64,000 bases of DNA from Tenebrio molitor (taxonomy: Eukaryota; Arthropoda; Insecta; Coleoptera; Tenebrionidae): contig NC_091047.1 in the NCBI RefSeq assembly GCF_963966145.1, positions 22,196,001 to 22,260,000 on the forward strand. The letters run 5' to 3'. The translations under genes were made by a program, and so were the position numbers. Below the pieces are notes generated by a model, which saw only the letters and a list, made by a program, of their open reading frames with translations, searched no databases and was not told where the DNA came from. Below are positions 46,496-58,041 of the stretch, one piece after another; the first letter of the stretch is position 1; each line of letters starts with the position of its first letter.

Positions 46496-47465
46496 ATGCT
46501 AGAAAATTATGAGAAAAATAATAAGTCACTATCTTTTAGATTTGAATACAGTGTGGAAACTTTAACTGGAATAAAATTCATAACTTGGACATTGGTAATT
46601 TGTGTAAAAAATCCCAAAACAGGTCTACTTTTGTTTTTCCTTGCCCACATTTTGGCGTATATGGTTTTTGCGTATCTGTTTCCGGAAGTTCGCAACAACC
46701 CCTATTTTTTTTTTCAAATGGAAGGGTATGCCAAGTGACACCTCGTTTGAAAGGTTACTTAGCAAGGGCTACAACCCATTACTTGTTTCCTAAATATTTT
46801 CAAAGCCTATGTGCTAAAAAATAAGAACCCATTTTATAAATTGAAGACTATTTAATGCAACAAATGTTTAAAATGGACACCGTTTCTTTCTTAGCAAATT
46901 GCAAATCGGTAGTAACATGCATTCCTTACGTTTTGTAACATTTCCGGTGCGATTTGCCTCATTTCATGCCTAAAACCGAACAGTATTGAAAACCCTAAGC
47001 AACGTATTAGGCATGAAATTAGGCAAATCTCACCGTAAATCTTACAATACGTAAGGGATGCATGTTACTATTGATTTCCAATTTGCCAAGAAAGAAACGG
47101 TGCCCATTTTGAACATTTGTTGCATTAAATAGAATTCAACTTATAAAATTGGTTTTTACGTATTTTTTTTGAAAATATTCAGGGAGCAAATAGTGCGTTG
47201 TATTCCTGGCGAAGAGGGCTTTCAAACGAGATGTCACTTGGCATACCCTTACATTTGAAAAAAAAAGTTAGGGGTGGTTGCGCACTTCCGGGAGGAGATA
47301 TGCAAAAACCATATGCACCAAAATGTAGGCAGGGTAAAACAAAAATCGACCTGCTTCTGGATTTTTTACAAAAATCGCCCATGTCCAAGTTGTGAATTTT
47401 ATTCCAGTTAAAGTTTCCACACTGTATATGGGGGCTCAAAAGGTGCAGCTTTGTCTATTTTCAAT
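46496..47465. repeat. Repeat family C, copy interrupted by foldback element
   Basis: Left part GCTAGAAAATTATGAGAAAA through ATTTGAATA ends at 46548. The right part TATGGGGGCTCAAAAGGTGC resumes at 47427. The two halves align end to end with the uninterrupted copy at 23058-23180. A TACTGAGTGCCCC-type tip inverted at about 48473-48492 may be the far end of the same element. Confidence 0.8.
46549..47424. mobile_element. 876-bp foldback element, arms of about 430 bp
   Basis: CAGTGTGGAAACTTTAACTG at the left and CAGTTAAAGTTTCCACACTG at the right are perfectly complementary. Pairing continues almost to the centre near 46985, for example AAGAAACGGTG at 47092 against CACCGTTTCTTT at 46878. TA flanks both sides (46547-46548 and 47425-47426). 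There is no transposase. The insertion is confirmed by the unoccupied family C copy. Confidence 0.9.
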
Positions 47466-47536
47466 ATGTATTAAAAAAGATTTTTTCTACTTTGGTATCA
47501 TAAGTGAGTCTTTGTGAAACTAAAAGTAGTGTCACA

Positions 47537-47653
47537 ATAGTATATTATTATACGAGTTTAACAAGACGTTGTATTATCACATGAGTGTGTTTAAAGCACG
47601 ACGAGCGTAGCGAATGTGATAATACGTCTTGTTAAACGAGTATAATATACTAT
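47537..47653. repeat. Hairpin element with AATAGTATA tips, copy 1
   Basis: ATAGTATATTATTATACGAG and AACAAGACGTTGTATTATCA on the left pair with TGATAATACGTCTTGTTAAA and CGAGTATAATATACTAT on the right. The loop reads GTTTAAAGCACGACGAGCGT then AGCGAATG. Similar tips occur at 53963-54060 and 57483-57614. The loop resembles that at 57915-58041. Confidence 0.75.
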
Positions 47654-48658
47654 TTTATCTACTTTGCTTTACTAATCCCTGAAAATTCAGCTGCTCAAGC
47701 TTTCATAGTAGACTAGGGACTTTCGCGTGGGTTGGCAACAGACATTTGTTACACAAATGTAAATGTAAGGATATATTTACTAAATTTACCTCGTAGCTTC
47801 ATTCGTTACTTGACGCCTAACGTCAAACGGCTGATGTTACCAATATAACAAAAGCTAAAAGTTACCAAAAACAGTTTAATAATATGCTTCAGTATTAAAC
47901 TGTCTTCGGTATAATAATGAGCCTATTTGTAACTCAAAGTAGATAAAGGAACTTTTTGTGTTTTTTTTATACGTATGTATTACGTCGGTATTGCTGTAAT
48001 AGTACGCTGGCCGGCGTCCGGCATCTCTAGCGAGCTCCTGTTAATAATTAAAACATTTGACATTTGACATAAATTTCACAGAAATGCCACCATAACTCAT
48101 GCTACGCAAAAGTCCCTAGATTATTTCATAATTATTAGATTTTTGAGTTTTTATCAATTCAATTGACTATTTGTTTTATAGTAGTCAATGCTATAATAAA
48201 GGAATGATTGTAATCAGGTTTGCAATTATTTTATATCAGTTTTACCTCAAATAACGAATGGCAACATGCCTTTGATTTTTCTTTCTTATATCCATGGACA
48301 AAACAAAAACAAAATATTTGGACCATTGGAATCAATAAAATGTTTTTAAATGTTGTCACATTTAGTGAACAAATAAGTCCATATCTTGTACAAAAATGAA
48401 GATTTTTTAAAAACATTTTTACCTGATGTTTTTAATGACTACTTAACAACGTACACCTAAGCTGTTCTGCAAAATTTGGGGCACTCAGTATATAGACTTT
48501 TGTGGAGTTCGTACTACTCGTAATATGACACTAATTAAACATTTGAAAATCGAAATCAAATTGCAAACTTGCTTTCAATTCCAGGGACAAATTCTTTAAA
48601 AAATATTTTATACTTGAAGGTCTTTATTTTAATTTTAACTAATTTCAATGTAATGTTA
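47654..48658. other. Gene-free AT-rich stretch
   Basis: No gene recognised. An inverted TACTGAGTGCCCC tip lies at about 48473-48492. Confidence 0.4.
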
Positions 48659-49237
48659 TACAAAGTGTCTATAAAAGAACATATATCAAGATTCCTGTGG
48701 AATTGTGCGGCTCTATATTTTTTTTGGCCGAACTATGTCAAGCCGTTGAAGCCGGCAAATTAGATGTCAAATGACAAATTATTAATTAAATGTTAGCGTC
48801 AATTGTGAGTTCGGCATCTTAGTTGTTTTGCTTGTGATTTTCTTCAACAGTCTTTATCAAAACTAAAACGTTTTTTCGCATAAGTGTGAACTGTGAATAC
48901 CAAAAACAAGTTACGAAGTAGGAAGCTACGACAGTTATTTTCGTACGTTTACAAAGTAATAAGCAATCTTTTCAGTAAACCGCAATGGTTTTATCGCTAG
49001 AGCAAAACACCTTCATTGTGATGTCGTATTATCGAAATGGTACCCTGTAGAATGGAGAGTGGGCTTATTCTAATAAACGCTTGCAAGGAAGAATTTTTCG
49101 GAAAATTTATGAAGTTACATAACCTCTGTTTTTCTATTTGGTATTTTGGTACCACAATATGCGACAAAGCGGCAAAAATCAAATATATTCGAATTCCACA
49201 GGACTCTTGATATATGTTCTTTTATAGACACTCTGTA
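48659..49237. mobile_element. Tc1/mariner-type element with degraded transposase start
   Basis: A 579-bp element. TACAAAGTGTCTATAAAAGA and AACATATATCAAGA at the left are inverted at the right as TCTTGATATATGTTC and TTTTATAGACACTCTGTA. TA edges. The interior carries the start of a decayed transposase (48985-49122). Confidence 0.9.
48985..49122 (+). pseudogene. Degraded transposase N-terminus (DUF4817-like)
   Basis: The frame begins MVLSLEQNTFIVMSYYRNGT, then a stop, then NGEWAYSN, with a further stop at 49120-49122. Known: insect Tc1/mariner-superfamily transposases with a DUF4817 helix-turn-helix start with a pattern like MV-SLEQ-FIV-SYYRNG followed by NGEWVYS. Inference: an internally deleted copy keeping only the first helix-turn-helix part. 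It identifies the surrounding 579-bp element. Confidence 0.6.
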
Positions 49238-50150
49238 GTATTGCCATTATAACTTTTTATCTGCTCCGCCCACATAAATTGACCAATGAGAATCAAAGCC
49301 AGATTCAGTCTGTATAATTTTTCATCACATTTGCCATGTAAAAAAGTTAAGGTAGAATTTTGCTGTCAAGTCCACAATTATTGTTTTAGGTTTAAAAAAT
49401 AAAATGTCATTAAGGCAATTCGAATGTCAGAATTTTTTTCTGTATAAATCAGATCGTCTTAACAACCTATTTGATGGGTAACTAAGAAAATGTAATGGGC
49501 GGGCAGATAAAATGTTACGTTGTCCTTCGTATCAATAATAAAATTAATAAATGTGGTGGTATACATCGTCCAGCGAGAGATTGGGAGATTTTAAATTTTA
49601 TTAAATTAACCTAATAATTATTACCTAACACTACAAAATGCACTAGAATACATTAATTAGAGCATAATTTCATGGCAAAAATATTACTGCTTGAAAGATA
49701 TATTTCAAATTTTACGTGAACTAGGTATTACTTTCTCTACGCAGAATTTAGTGACTTTTTATGTCAACCAATCTCACGCTGGACAAACTATATTACATTT
49801 CCATACAAAGTTTTGATCTTCAAATCTGAGGTTATGTTTGAATGTTTTTATTTTTATTTAACAGTTCAAACCAACTTACAACATAAAAAGTTAGTATCGA
49901 AAACAAAGCTATTTCGACACCCGTTTGAATATCATAATGAGTCCCTTGTGAACGCAAAATAAAAAAATATTTTGTATTAAATTGTCCATTTCTTGTTCTC
50001 TAGCACTTAGACGATTCTATAAAATTTCCTCGAGTATTGGCTCAAGAAATGTAAACAATTTGTTTGTTGCTGGGTCATGGTTGTTTTGTTTTTATTTGTT
50101 TAAAATTGTAAAATAATCACTCGACTTGACTTCTCTACAAATTGCATATG
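49238..50150. other. Gene-free AT-rich stretch
   Basis: Nothing recognised. Confidence 0.4.
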
Positions 50151-50319
50151 TACAGTGGCGAGAACGGAATTTCGCACACATTGGACATTTCACTGATATA
50201 ATTTTATTAAAATGAGATACTGGCGGCATTTTCGTGACAGTTTAGGTGGAACGTCAGTCATGATCACATATGTCATGATTGATTAAATTGGTGTGCGAAA
50301 TTCCGTTCTCCCAACTATA
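50151..50319. mobile_element. Short MITE, tips TACAGTGGCGAGAACGG
   Basis: GAGAACGGAATTTCGCACAC at the left is exactly inverted as GTGTGCGAAATTCCGTTCTC at the right. The tips are TACAGTGGC and CCAACTATA with TA edges. It is 169 bp long and non-coding. Confidence 0.85.
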
Positions 50320-51152
50320 CTAAGTATTTTAAATTTCTGGTGTGTTTGCTCAACAACACTTGCAGAAAATAGGAATGTTTCACTTCCATAAAAACCATCA
50401 AATTTGTGTTTTTTCCGCATTCTTATGTGTTAATTAGCCCAACAAAGTAGTCGAACTGGTATTTCCCTCTTATAACAGCTTAGTTTAGATTTAAACACTT
50501 ACTCTCTGTGACTATAACTTCCTAGGTTATTTACCAACAAGCTCAATAAATCAATTTTCATTTTTACAATTTCCCGCCCAAATAAAAAATTCAAGTTGAA
50601 TGTTTTGTCAAGTGGCACTCTCTTTTTTACAAATGTAAATGATTTCGAAAAGAAAAAATACCACATCACAACATAGATTTATAGTGGATTAGCACAAAAT
50701 TTCTTAAAATTCCATAAGAATTAACGCCTTAAGGAAAAAAGTTTTCATCCTCTCCCTGTGATTTTGGCAAGATGTCGTTCTCTTATTTGGTAGAAAGATG
50801 CTGGGTTCACAAAATAAATAATAAAATATCATGTATCGCAACAAATGGAGATATGATCAAAGTGAAGTTAGTAAAGTACTTGAGGAAATGCCATAAAGAG
50901 AAGACCTATTTTACAACTTTTTTTAATTTCTTTGTAAAACAATATAAGAAATAAAAAAGAGAAGGAATCAAACGAGTTGAGGTTAAAAGTTCTTTTTTTG
51001 TTCGACACTGTCAGAGTTTGAGAATTTTCTCCTGTGTGAACGGATTTTGATCAATGTCACAACTTGTCAAAACGAAACGTCAAGCAAATTTTAAAGATTT
51101 TAAGCGATTTGAAGCCTTTAAGGGGCTCGTCGAACAAAAAAACGTTGTATTC
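50320..51152. other. Gene-free AT-rich stretch
   Basis: Nothing recognised. Confidence 0.4.
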
Positions 51153-51214
51153 AACTCGTTCATGTGTAAATTGGGCCTTTTTGGCACTCGTGGGCCCAAT
51201 TTACACACGAACTC
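51153..51214. repeat. Hairpin with CACTCGTG loop
   Basis: AACTCGTTCATGTGTAAATT plus GGGCC pairs with GGGCCCAATTTACACACGAA plus CT. The loop is TTTTTGGCACTCGTG. Confidence 0.75.
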
Positions 51215-51952
51215 ATTAAATAAACTACTACATATTACTAAACTGAAACCAAATATAACATCACCACGAACACACGATAGAAAAGTTTTTTTTTAACGGA
51301 GTACATAATTGTCCTCACATGGGCGTAGCAGCCCTATAAAATATTTAAACTTTTTTCCTTTCATTAACATCTAAAATAAGGTGCCTCTTTTGTAACAAAC
51401 TGTAGGTCAGAAACTCATAAATACGTTGCCCCCTTTTCAATTGAAATGAGAAATTGTTTTTAGTGGCAGAGCTTCACAAAGCAAAACTGGGGTCCTTGTG
51501 AGGGACTCCTTTCATGGGATTTGAAATTTTTTAAAAAATGCATACATACACTCCCCTATCATAATTTAAATAATAATAATCATTTATAAAACATATGTAT
51601 AAAATACAACTTGTTTTAGAAGTAGGAAGGTTACACGCATGAGAGCAGCGAGTGTTGTAAACCCATACGTAAAAAAGCTTTTTATTCGCAAATTATGATA
51701 CAAATTATTAAATTACAAAAAAAAATGTCTTCCAAATTCCGATTAATTTTCGATTGTTTGGGTAGGGAGCTAAAAGTTTAAAAGGTGTCCCCATCTTGAA
51801 GTGTACAGGTTTTAAGAGTTCTTTTATCCTTAATTATTTACATAAAATAGTGGAAGTTGTTTTGTATTTTTTTTATTTATGAAACAAATTAAACGCAAGA
51901 CTACTAAGATGTGAACCCAAACTATAAAGTAATAATAGATGATGTATATCAT
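51215..51952. other. Gene-free AT-rich stretch
   Basis: Nothing recognised. Confidence 0.4.
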
Positions 51953-52056
51953 TAAGAGTAGAAGTGAATCTTTTTGTGCTAAGCCCAGAGATTGAAGACC
52001 GAGTCGAAATCGAGGTCGCCAACTGGGCGAAGCACAAAAAAACCTTCTACTCTCTT
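51953..52056. repeat. Hairpin repeat, intact copy (partner at 6599)
   Basis: AAGAGTAGAAGTGAATCTTT and TTGTGCTAAGCCC pair with GGGCGAAGCACAAAAAAACC and TTCTACTCTCTT. The loop is GATTGAAGACCGAGTCGAAA then TCGAGGTCGCC. The other copy (6599-6690) lacks the right arm. Confidence 0.8.
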
Positions 52057-53962
52057 TTGTTGTGTCTTTTTGCACAAATTTCTTTTCTGATTAAATAATT
52101 AAATGCATTAATTAGTGCCAAAAATTGGATATATACCACATTACTAAAGTACATACCTCGAAGTAAGTCTCTCGTGTAATTATTGTCCTCGCTGTGAACA
52201 GGTGGTTCTAGTTTTTGCAATAAACGGCGCTTTAGGAAGAACTGAATAATTGCACAATGTTAAATTTCATGATTCGAGTGCTTTAAGTTTCCTGTTACTG
52301 AAAACAAAACTCTTCGAAGTTTCACAATAATAACAAGAAAGTTTAACGAAATATACATCTGCAAATCAGTAATTACCGAAGCTTTTTTGACTTGATGACC
52401 CAACCAAAACATGTCAATCAACAAAAATGCGACCGAAGTTGACAGTGCGAAAAGCTTGGTCGAGAAACATTAACAAGTTGTTTGCGAACCGAGGCCATTT
52501 ATTATGTTGTCTTTATCCAATTTAAGGAGGAAGCGCTTTTAATTGAATGATAAATGTCCGAAACGTTGCCCCGGAATTCCTCAAATACATTCCGAACGTC
52601 TGATTTTATTATTGTATTTCGGTCTCATCTAGTCGGAATTCCTATAAAATCGAACAAGAATGCATAAGCTATAAAGATAACTGTTGATGGACATGCATGT
52701 GGTCGATATTAAACCATAAAATTAAATTAGTAAACGAAGCGCTTTATTTGTTAAGTTGTTATTATATGGCCTATCTATTTCAATAAAATGATCCGCTGTG
52801 TTACCAATCAGTGCCGTAATTGATCGGCAACTTCACAATTAATTATCGTATTGCTACAAAAAACTATGAGACACCGACATAAAACGGTTTATTGTACCCG
52901 AGGCACGATAAGGACGTCCGTAAAATCACCACCGGGATCGTAAAATGATAGCGCAATAGTTGTGGAAGAAGTGGAAATCGATTTTAAAGGAGTTAACACC
53001 GCAGAAACCTGGTCCGACGGATGGCGTTTCAAAGGATCGATTATAGCTCGGCTATTTTAATATTTCATAATTCAATTTATTGAATTACTGTATTACATCA
53101 TACAGAATTAATTAGTCTACCTTTAAAGGCGTTTAAAAGTCAATTCCAGTTTGAGGAAGTTCTCATTCTTGTAACGAGTTTTAAGAGCCTGATCTGTTCG
53201 CGCTTTTTAATAAGTTGTATCTAATTTGAATATTGATTCTTACGTCGGTTATAATATCGACACGACGGCTGATCCAGATACGGAAAATTAGATGTGAAAT
53301 TAATCTGTTCTTTAAATTAACGGCTGTCTGTTAATTCACCAGAATTTTGATTGATTTTTTTGTGTTCGGCAAGTGTCTGGTATTGGAATGCACAAATAAA
53401 ATCTCTAACATTTTCTAGTTAATGGAAATATCTTTCATATTGTCATCAGTTGATCACGATTTGGGAAGGAGAAAATTATCAATGGGTGAATCCTCAAATG
53501 AAGAACACTGACCAAAAGTGAGCGAGAGTAATATTGTTTAATTACTTCGAAGCTGTTTTGAGCAGAATTCTTATCATTTTTCGATAGCACTGTGCACGAA
53601 ACGTTACAATTCATAAAGCGAAAAACAGTGAAAGGAGTAGAAACATTAGAAACATTGATTCCTTCACCAAAAAATATATTCAGAAATTGTTTTGGAGCAA
53701 TACCGGAATACTTCTAACAAATTATTTCGAACAAGGTAAAATTGAGACAGAAGTATAGATTATTCCTCATTAGCAACCAAGCTTCGTCAATAAATTGTGG
53801 AGGAACGTCATCGTAAAGTGTCAAAGCTGTGCTCTTTTTGAAGGAAAATTTCTGTTCGCAAGTTCTAATAAATGTAAAAGGTCAAGAATATTTTTTAAAG
53901 ATTCTAGAATTAATTTATCATGTACCACGTGTATAAAGTTACAATGGATTATGTTGGACAAA
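52057..53962. other. Gene-free stretch
   Basis: Nothing recognised. Confidence 0.4.
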
Positions 53963-54060
53963 TAATAGTATGTATATTATGTTATGAGGAGCAAAAATGA
54001 AGTTTTAAACCAGCCAAAGCACATAAAACCATTTTTGCTCCGAATAACATATACTATTTT
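53963..54060. repeat. Hairpin element with AATAGTATA tips, copy 2
   Basis: AATAGTATGTATATTATGTT and GAGGAGCAAAAATG on the left pair with CATTTTTGCTCCGAATAACA and TATACTATTTT on the right. The loop contains AACCAGCCAAAGCAC. Confidence 0.75.
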
Positions 54061-54143
54061 TTCTTTAAACCTTCATAACAAATTATTTAAGAGATGTTAA
54101 GAAACCAGGTAGGAATTTCAAATGATTTAGCTAGTTTACTTTA

Positions 54144-54220
54144 CTGCCGCTCATCAGCGGAGATAATAACTTCACGGACGCCCTCAGCGGAGATAATAAC
54201 TTTATCTGCCGCTCGTCAGC
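54144..54220 (+). repeat. Short tandem repeat, 30-bp period
   Basis: TCAGCGGAGATAATAACTT occurs at 54154-54172 and 54184-54202, framed by CTGCCGCTCATCAGC and CTGCCGCTCGTCAGC. Confidence 0.8.
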
Positions 54221-57200
54221 TCGTTAGATGCCGTGACAATGAAGTGACACTTTAGCATTATCAATGCAGCAGGATAATGTCATAATTTACGGACGTTTGA
54301 AGAAAAAAATGTTTTCTGGCATACAGTAACTTTTTGTCTGTGTTAAAATCAAAAAATTGTTATAAAATCCCCTTGGGTAATTTAACGTCATCCGACTTGC
54401 ATGAGCTGTTGCCCCATCCTGTTGAAAATAACTATTTCACTCATCGAAGGGAAAAAAAGTTGACATAAAAGCTTAAGTTGGATATGTTTTTTTTTGCCCA
54501 AGGAGAAAAAAGAGCCAGTTTACTCCTTAGTCCTTACAATCAGGGAGTTAAGTTGCTCATTATATAGAGGTCGTGCAAAAAAAAAAGTTATTTAGTGCGT
54601 TGATGTTGACTCTGTATAAAAATATGGTGATTGGCTAAGAGTTTCATATATTTGTATCCAATAACTAATTTCAAATTATGTTAGTAATAATTCTCTTTGA
54701 CGTGTACAATTTTAGTGGAACTGTAATAGTGTAGAAAATTATGTATGACAAATTTTGTGTGACATAATAAATGTCAAAATACCTAAATTAATCGGTTTTA
54801 CTTTATTAGTGATTTGAAATTTACGAACCGGGAAATTCGGGAATTCTAAATCTATAACTAGGTAAGTATGAAAATGGAACCTAAATTGGATGTTATATTT
54901 ATCGGTAACATAATGCTGTTGCTAACAACAAACTGAATCACATTTATTTACCAATTAGTTTGTAAAATATCTGGCATTTATGTTATTTTTATTTTGTATC
55001 CATCAGTAATGGACATTAATGCAACCACTAATAAAGCAACTTCAAACACATCATCATATTGTTAGATCAAGGTAATGAGCACATATTATTTCATAAACCT
55101 AATTATCCGGCTAACGTCGGTAAAGGATGGGCTCGTTTTAATAACTCAACATACCTTTATAAATCAACTAATTTAGCGTCGTTATTTTAAATGGGATTCC
55201 TAATTGAAGGTGGTATATTTACGTGGCATCATCGTACTGTCATAGTGTGCAGAACACAAATCAAATATTTTTTATTTTTATTAACAACCTGCGGTTTTAC
55301 AATTAGCCATAAATTTGCGGATCCGTAAACAAATAGTACGAATTAAATTTTTATTATTTCTCCAACAATGCTGTTATAATTATTTATAGTTTCGTTGCTC
55401 TCCAATGTGCACACACGTGAATGCATGTTATAAACATAAACAACATCAAATTACTTTATGGTTGCGTTAAATTATTATCTGTGAAATAAAATGCAAAATT
55501 TGTTGTCGCTGTTAGATTATATATCACCATCTCATATTTTATTTGTTTTGCTATTGAAGTAAATTAGTTCATATGAGAGATTTTACAAGCCCAAGTTTTG
55601 TGGCAAAATATGAATGACGGCTTCCACAAAACTGAAAAAATTATTGCAATCGTTTTACAAACCTCAACAAATTACAACTCAGAAACAAACATGCTCGAAA
55701 GAAAAAAGAAAAAATTAAATAACGTATTGAAAAATAAAATAATAGTATATTTTCAATGAGCGTGTGGTGACGGCAATTGCTCACGAGTGGGTAATTGCCA
55801 ATACACGGTAGTAGGATACGATAGTTTTTCTACGAGGTACAAATTTAGTAATTTTCATCATTCATTTCATTTAGTACTTCTAAAAATAACAGTTCAAAAT
55901 AATAATTATGGCACATGCATATCGCGTTGCATCATAGCAACTGTATATATATGCCGTTCACGATTATTTTAAACACGCAGGAGGCCGCGATATTTTTTTG
56001 TTAGATTGGCGTCAGGTCCTGTCATATGACGTTTCGTTTTTAAATATTCGCATTGTTGTCAATTCCGTCATTAATTTAGTTAATAAGAATTTACCCAGAA
56101 CTGCCCTACAAATATGTATGTTTCATTTCAATTACAATTTTACGATTATTGTTCCTAATGCGTTCAATTATTTAAAAAATGTAACAACTTGGGAGCAGTG
56201 TTCGGTTGAATTATAACCTAAAATAGATTTATTAAGACAAATCACAATATTGCCAACTAAAATGTCAGATTTTCATAGATAGTCCGAATTTGAAATAATC
56301 GTGAATGGTTTATACTAGCTATTCAGAAAACTCCCGTGACATTTGCTGTCATTTGCAATATTTTACATGTAGATGTAAAGTAATGTAAAGTACCTACTGA
56401 CCATATAATAATTTAATTGGTTGTACATAGGACCTAATCATCCTATTACCGATCCAAATTTCAAAAGATTATCATTAATTACATAATTTTGAGAAACTCG
56501 AAATATCAAAAATGTCGGGAGTTTTTTTTAATGGATAGTAGGTACAGTTTGTGTGACGGTTTGCAAATGCAATTAGTATTGGCATAATGCAATTAGCAAA
56601 TGTAATAACTCATTACTCACGGTCGTGGGTAACAACAAACGCATTATGATGAACGTATTATTTAATATTTATTGTAATTAAAATTTAACATAAAATAACA
56701 TTTTTAATTTACAATGCGAAAATTTCCGATAATAATGCGGAATCTGGAAAAGTGCCCCGAATGCTTGCAGCGTTTCCACGTTGAATGGCAAGGGAAATCC
56801 TCTCAAAAAGGATTTAATTATTTAATAGGAATAGAAAACAGATTTTTAAATTTTTGTTCAGTAAACTGTTCACTGAAAATATGAATAAATGTACATACTA
56901 AAATCTATAAATGATCTTCTTAAGATCCGTTAGTGCTAAAATCTTCCAAGCATAAATTACCCACGAAAGAAAAAAATTCCAATTGATTATTAGATCATTT
57001 AATATATTTATGAATGAGACTAGGTAATTGTTGTTGACTCGTGTTCTCGTGTTAAACGTCAATAAACTATTTCAATTGTCGTAAATTTGTATCTATCGGC
57101 ATTAATAATGATTATTAGATGAAATATTTATGGAACAAGAAACCTACAAGATAATTGTCTTTGCATCATTTTCAAAGAAAGGAAATTAATATTTACATGT

Positions 57201-57482
57201 TAACATGTTACGTTATTAAAAGATAATTTTAATTAGAGTTTAGAACATAAAGTATAGCCTGGAACATTGTATTAATCAATTAAGAACTGATTTATGAAAT
57301 CAATTATTCCATGCTGCAATGTAAAAGCGTCCAATATAATATTTTATATTATTACACAATAATTTACAAGATATGTCAATTGTAAACTTTAACAATCAAC
57401 ACATTGGTAAATAATGTAACACCATTGAATAAGTTTATAAGTTTAAAAAAAGTGCATTCCTGATTCATTAGTATGTACTGAA
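54221..57482. other. Gene-free AT-rich stretch
   Basis: No gene recognised. An AATAGTATA word at 55740 precedes a small palindrome (GGCAATTGCTCACGAGTGGG then TAATTGCC), possibly a decayed hairpin of the AATAGTATA type. Confidence 0.35.
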
Positions 57483-57614
57483 ATAGTATATTATATACCA
57501 AGGTGGAGAAGTTCATGATTATAGCCAGAGCGCCAAGATTAGAGCCCGAGGCGCGCCGAGGGTTGTAAGGCGCGAAGGCTATAAAGGACTTCTCCACCGT
57601 GGTTTATATACTAT
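57483..57614. repeat. Hairpin element with AATAGTATA tips, copy 3
   Basis: ATAGTATATTATATACCAAG and GTGGAGAAGTTC on the left pair with GACTTCTCCACCGTGGTTTA and TATACTAT on the right. The loop carries GAGCCCGAGGCGCGCCGAGG and a second GGCGCG, unusually GC-rich for this region. Confidence 0.75.
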
Positions 57615-57914
57615 TTTTTTCACTACTAGATACGTTAAAACCCTTTCTGATAATAATTATTAATCAAATTATTTTGTCGGATGCGACGGGTCCGAGTTGT
57701 CATTTCTTGACAGTTGGTATGAAAATCGTCTACGTTAACCAATGAAATAGACGACAATCTTTCGTTGCTAGGTGATGGTTGTTCCATTATTCACCACTGG
57801 TTAATAATGAAAAATTATTTACCTGTCACTGGGCCAACGTAGAAAAACGAAACTTCTCAGTGTTCTATGACAACCGAAAACGCTAGACTTTATTACTAGT
57901 AGTGAAATAGTTAT
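57615..57914. mobile_element. Segment with inverted TTTCACTACTAG ends between two hairpins
   Basis: TTTCACTACTAG at about 57616 and CTAGTAGTGAAATAG at about 57896-57910 are inverted. The segment joins the hairpins at 57483 and 57915, so the three parts may be one composite element. Confidence 0.5.
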
Positions 57915-58041
57915 TTAATAAACTACTTTGTTAATGAAGGCGATTAATAATCGAAACTGTTTAAAGCACGAACGAGTGTAGCGAGTGAGTGGCTTTAATA
58001 GTTGAGATTATTAATCGCCCATTAACAAAAAAGTTGATTAC
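57915..58041. repeat. Hairpin element with CGAG loop
   Basis: AACTACTTTGTTAATGAAGG and CGATTAATAATCG on the left pair with GATTATTAATCGCCCATTAA and CAAAAAAGTTGATTA on the right. The loop reads GTTTAAAGCACGAACGAGTG then TAGCGAGTGAG, close to the loop at 47583-47612. Confidence 0.75.

Noticed and set aside
46496..46824. 79-80 codon frames in the 46.5 kb region
   Set aside because: They fall inside the arms of a foldback element, and mirror-image frames appear in the other arm.
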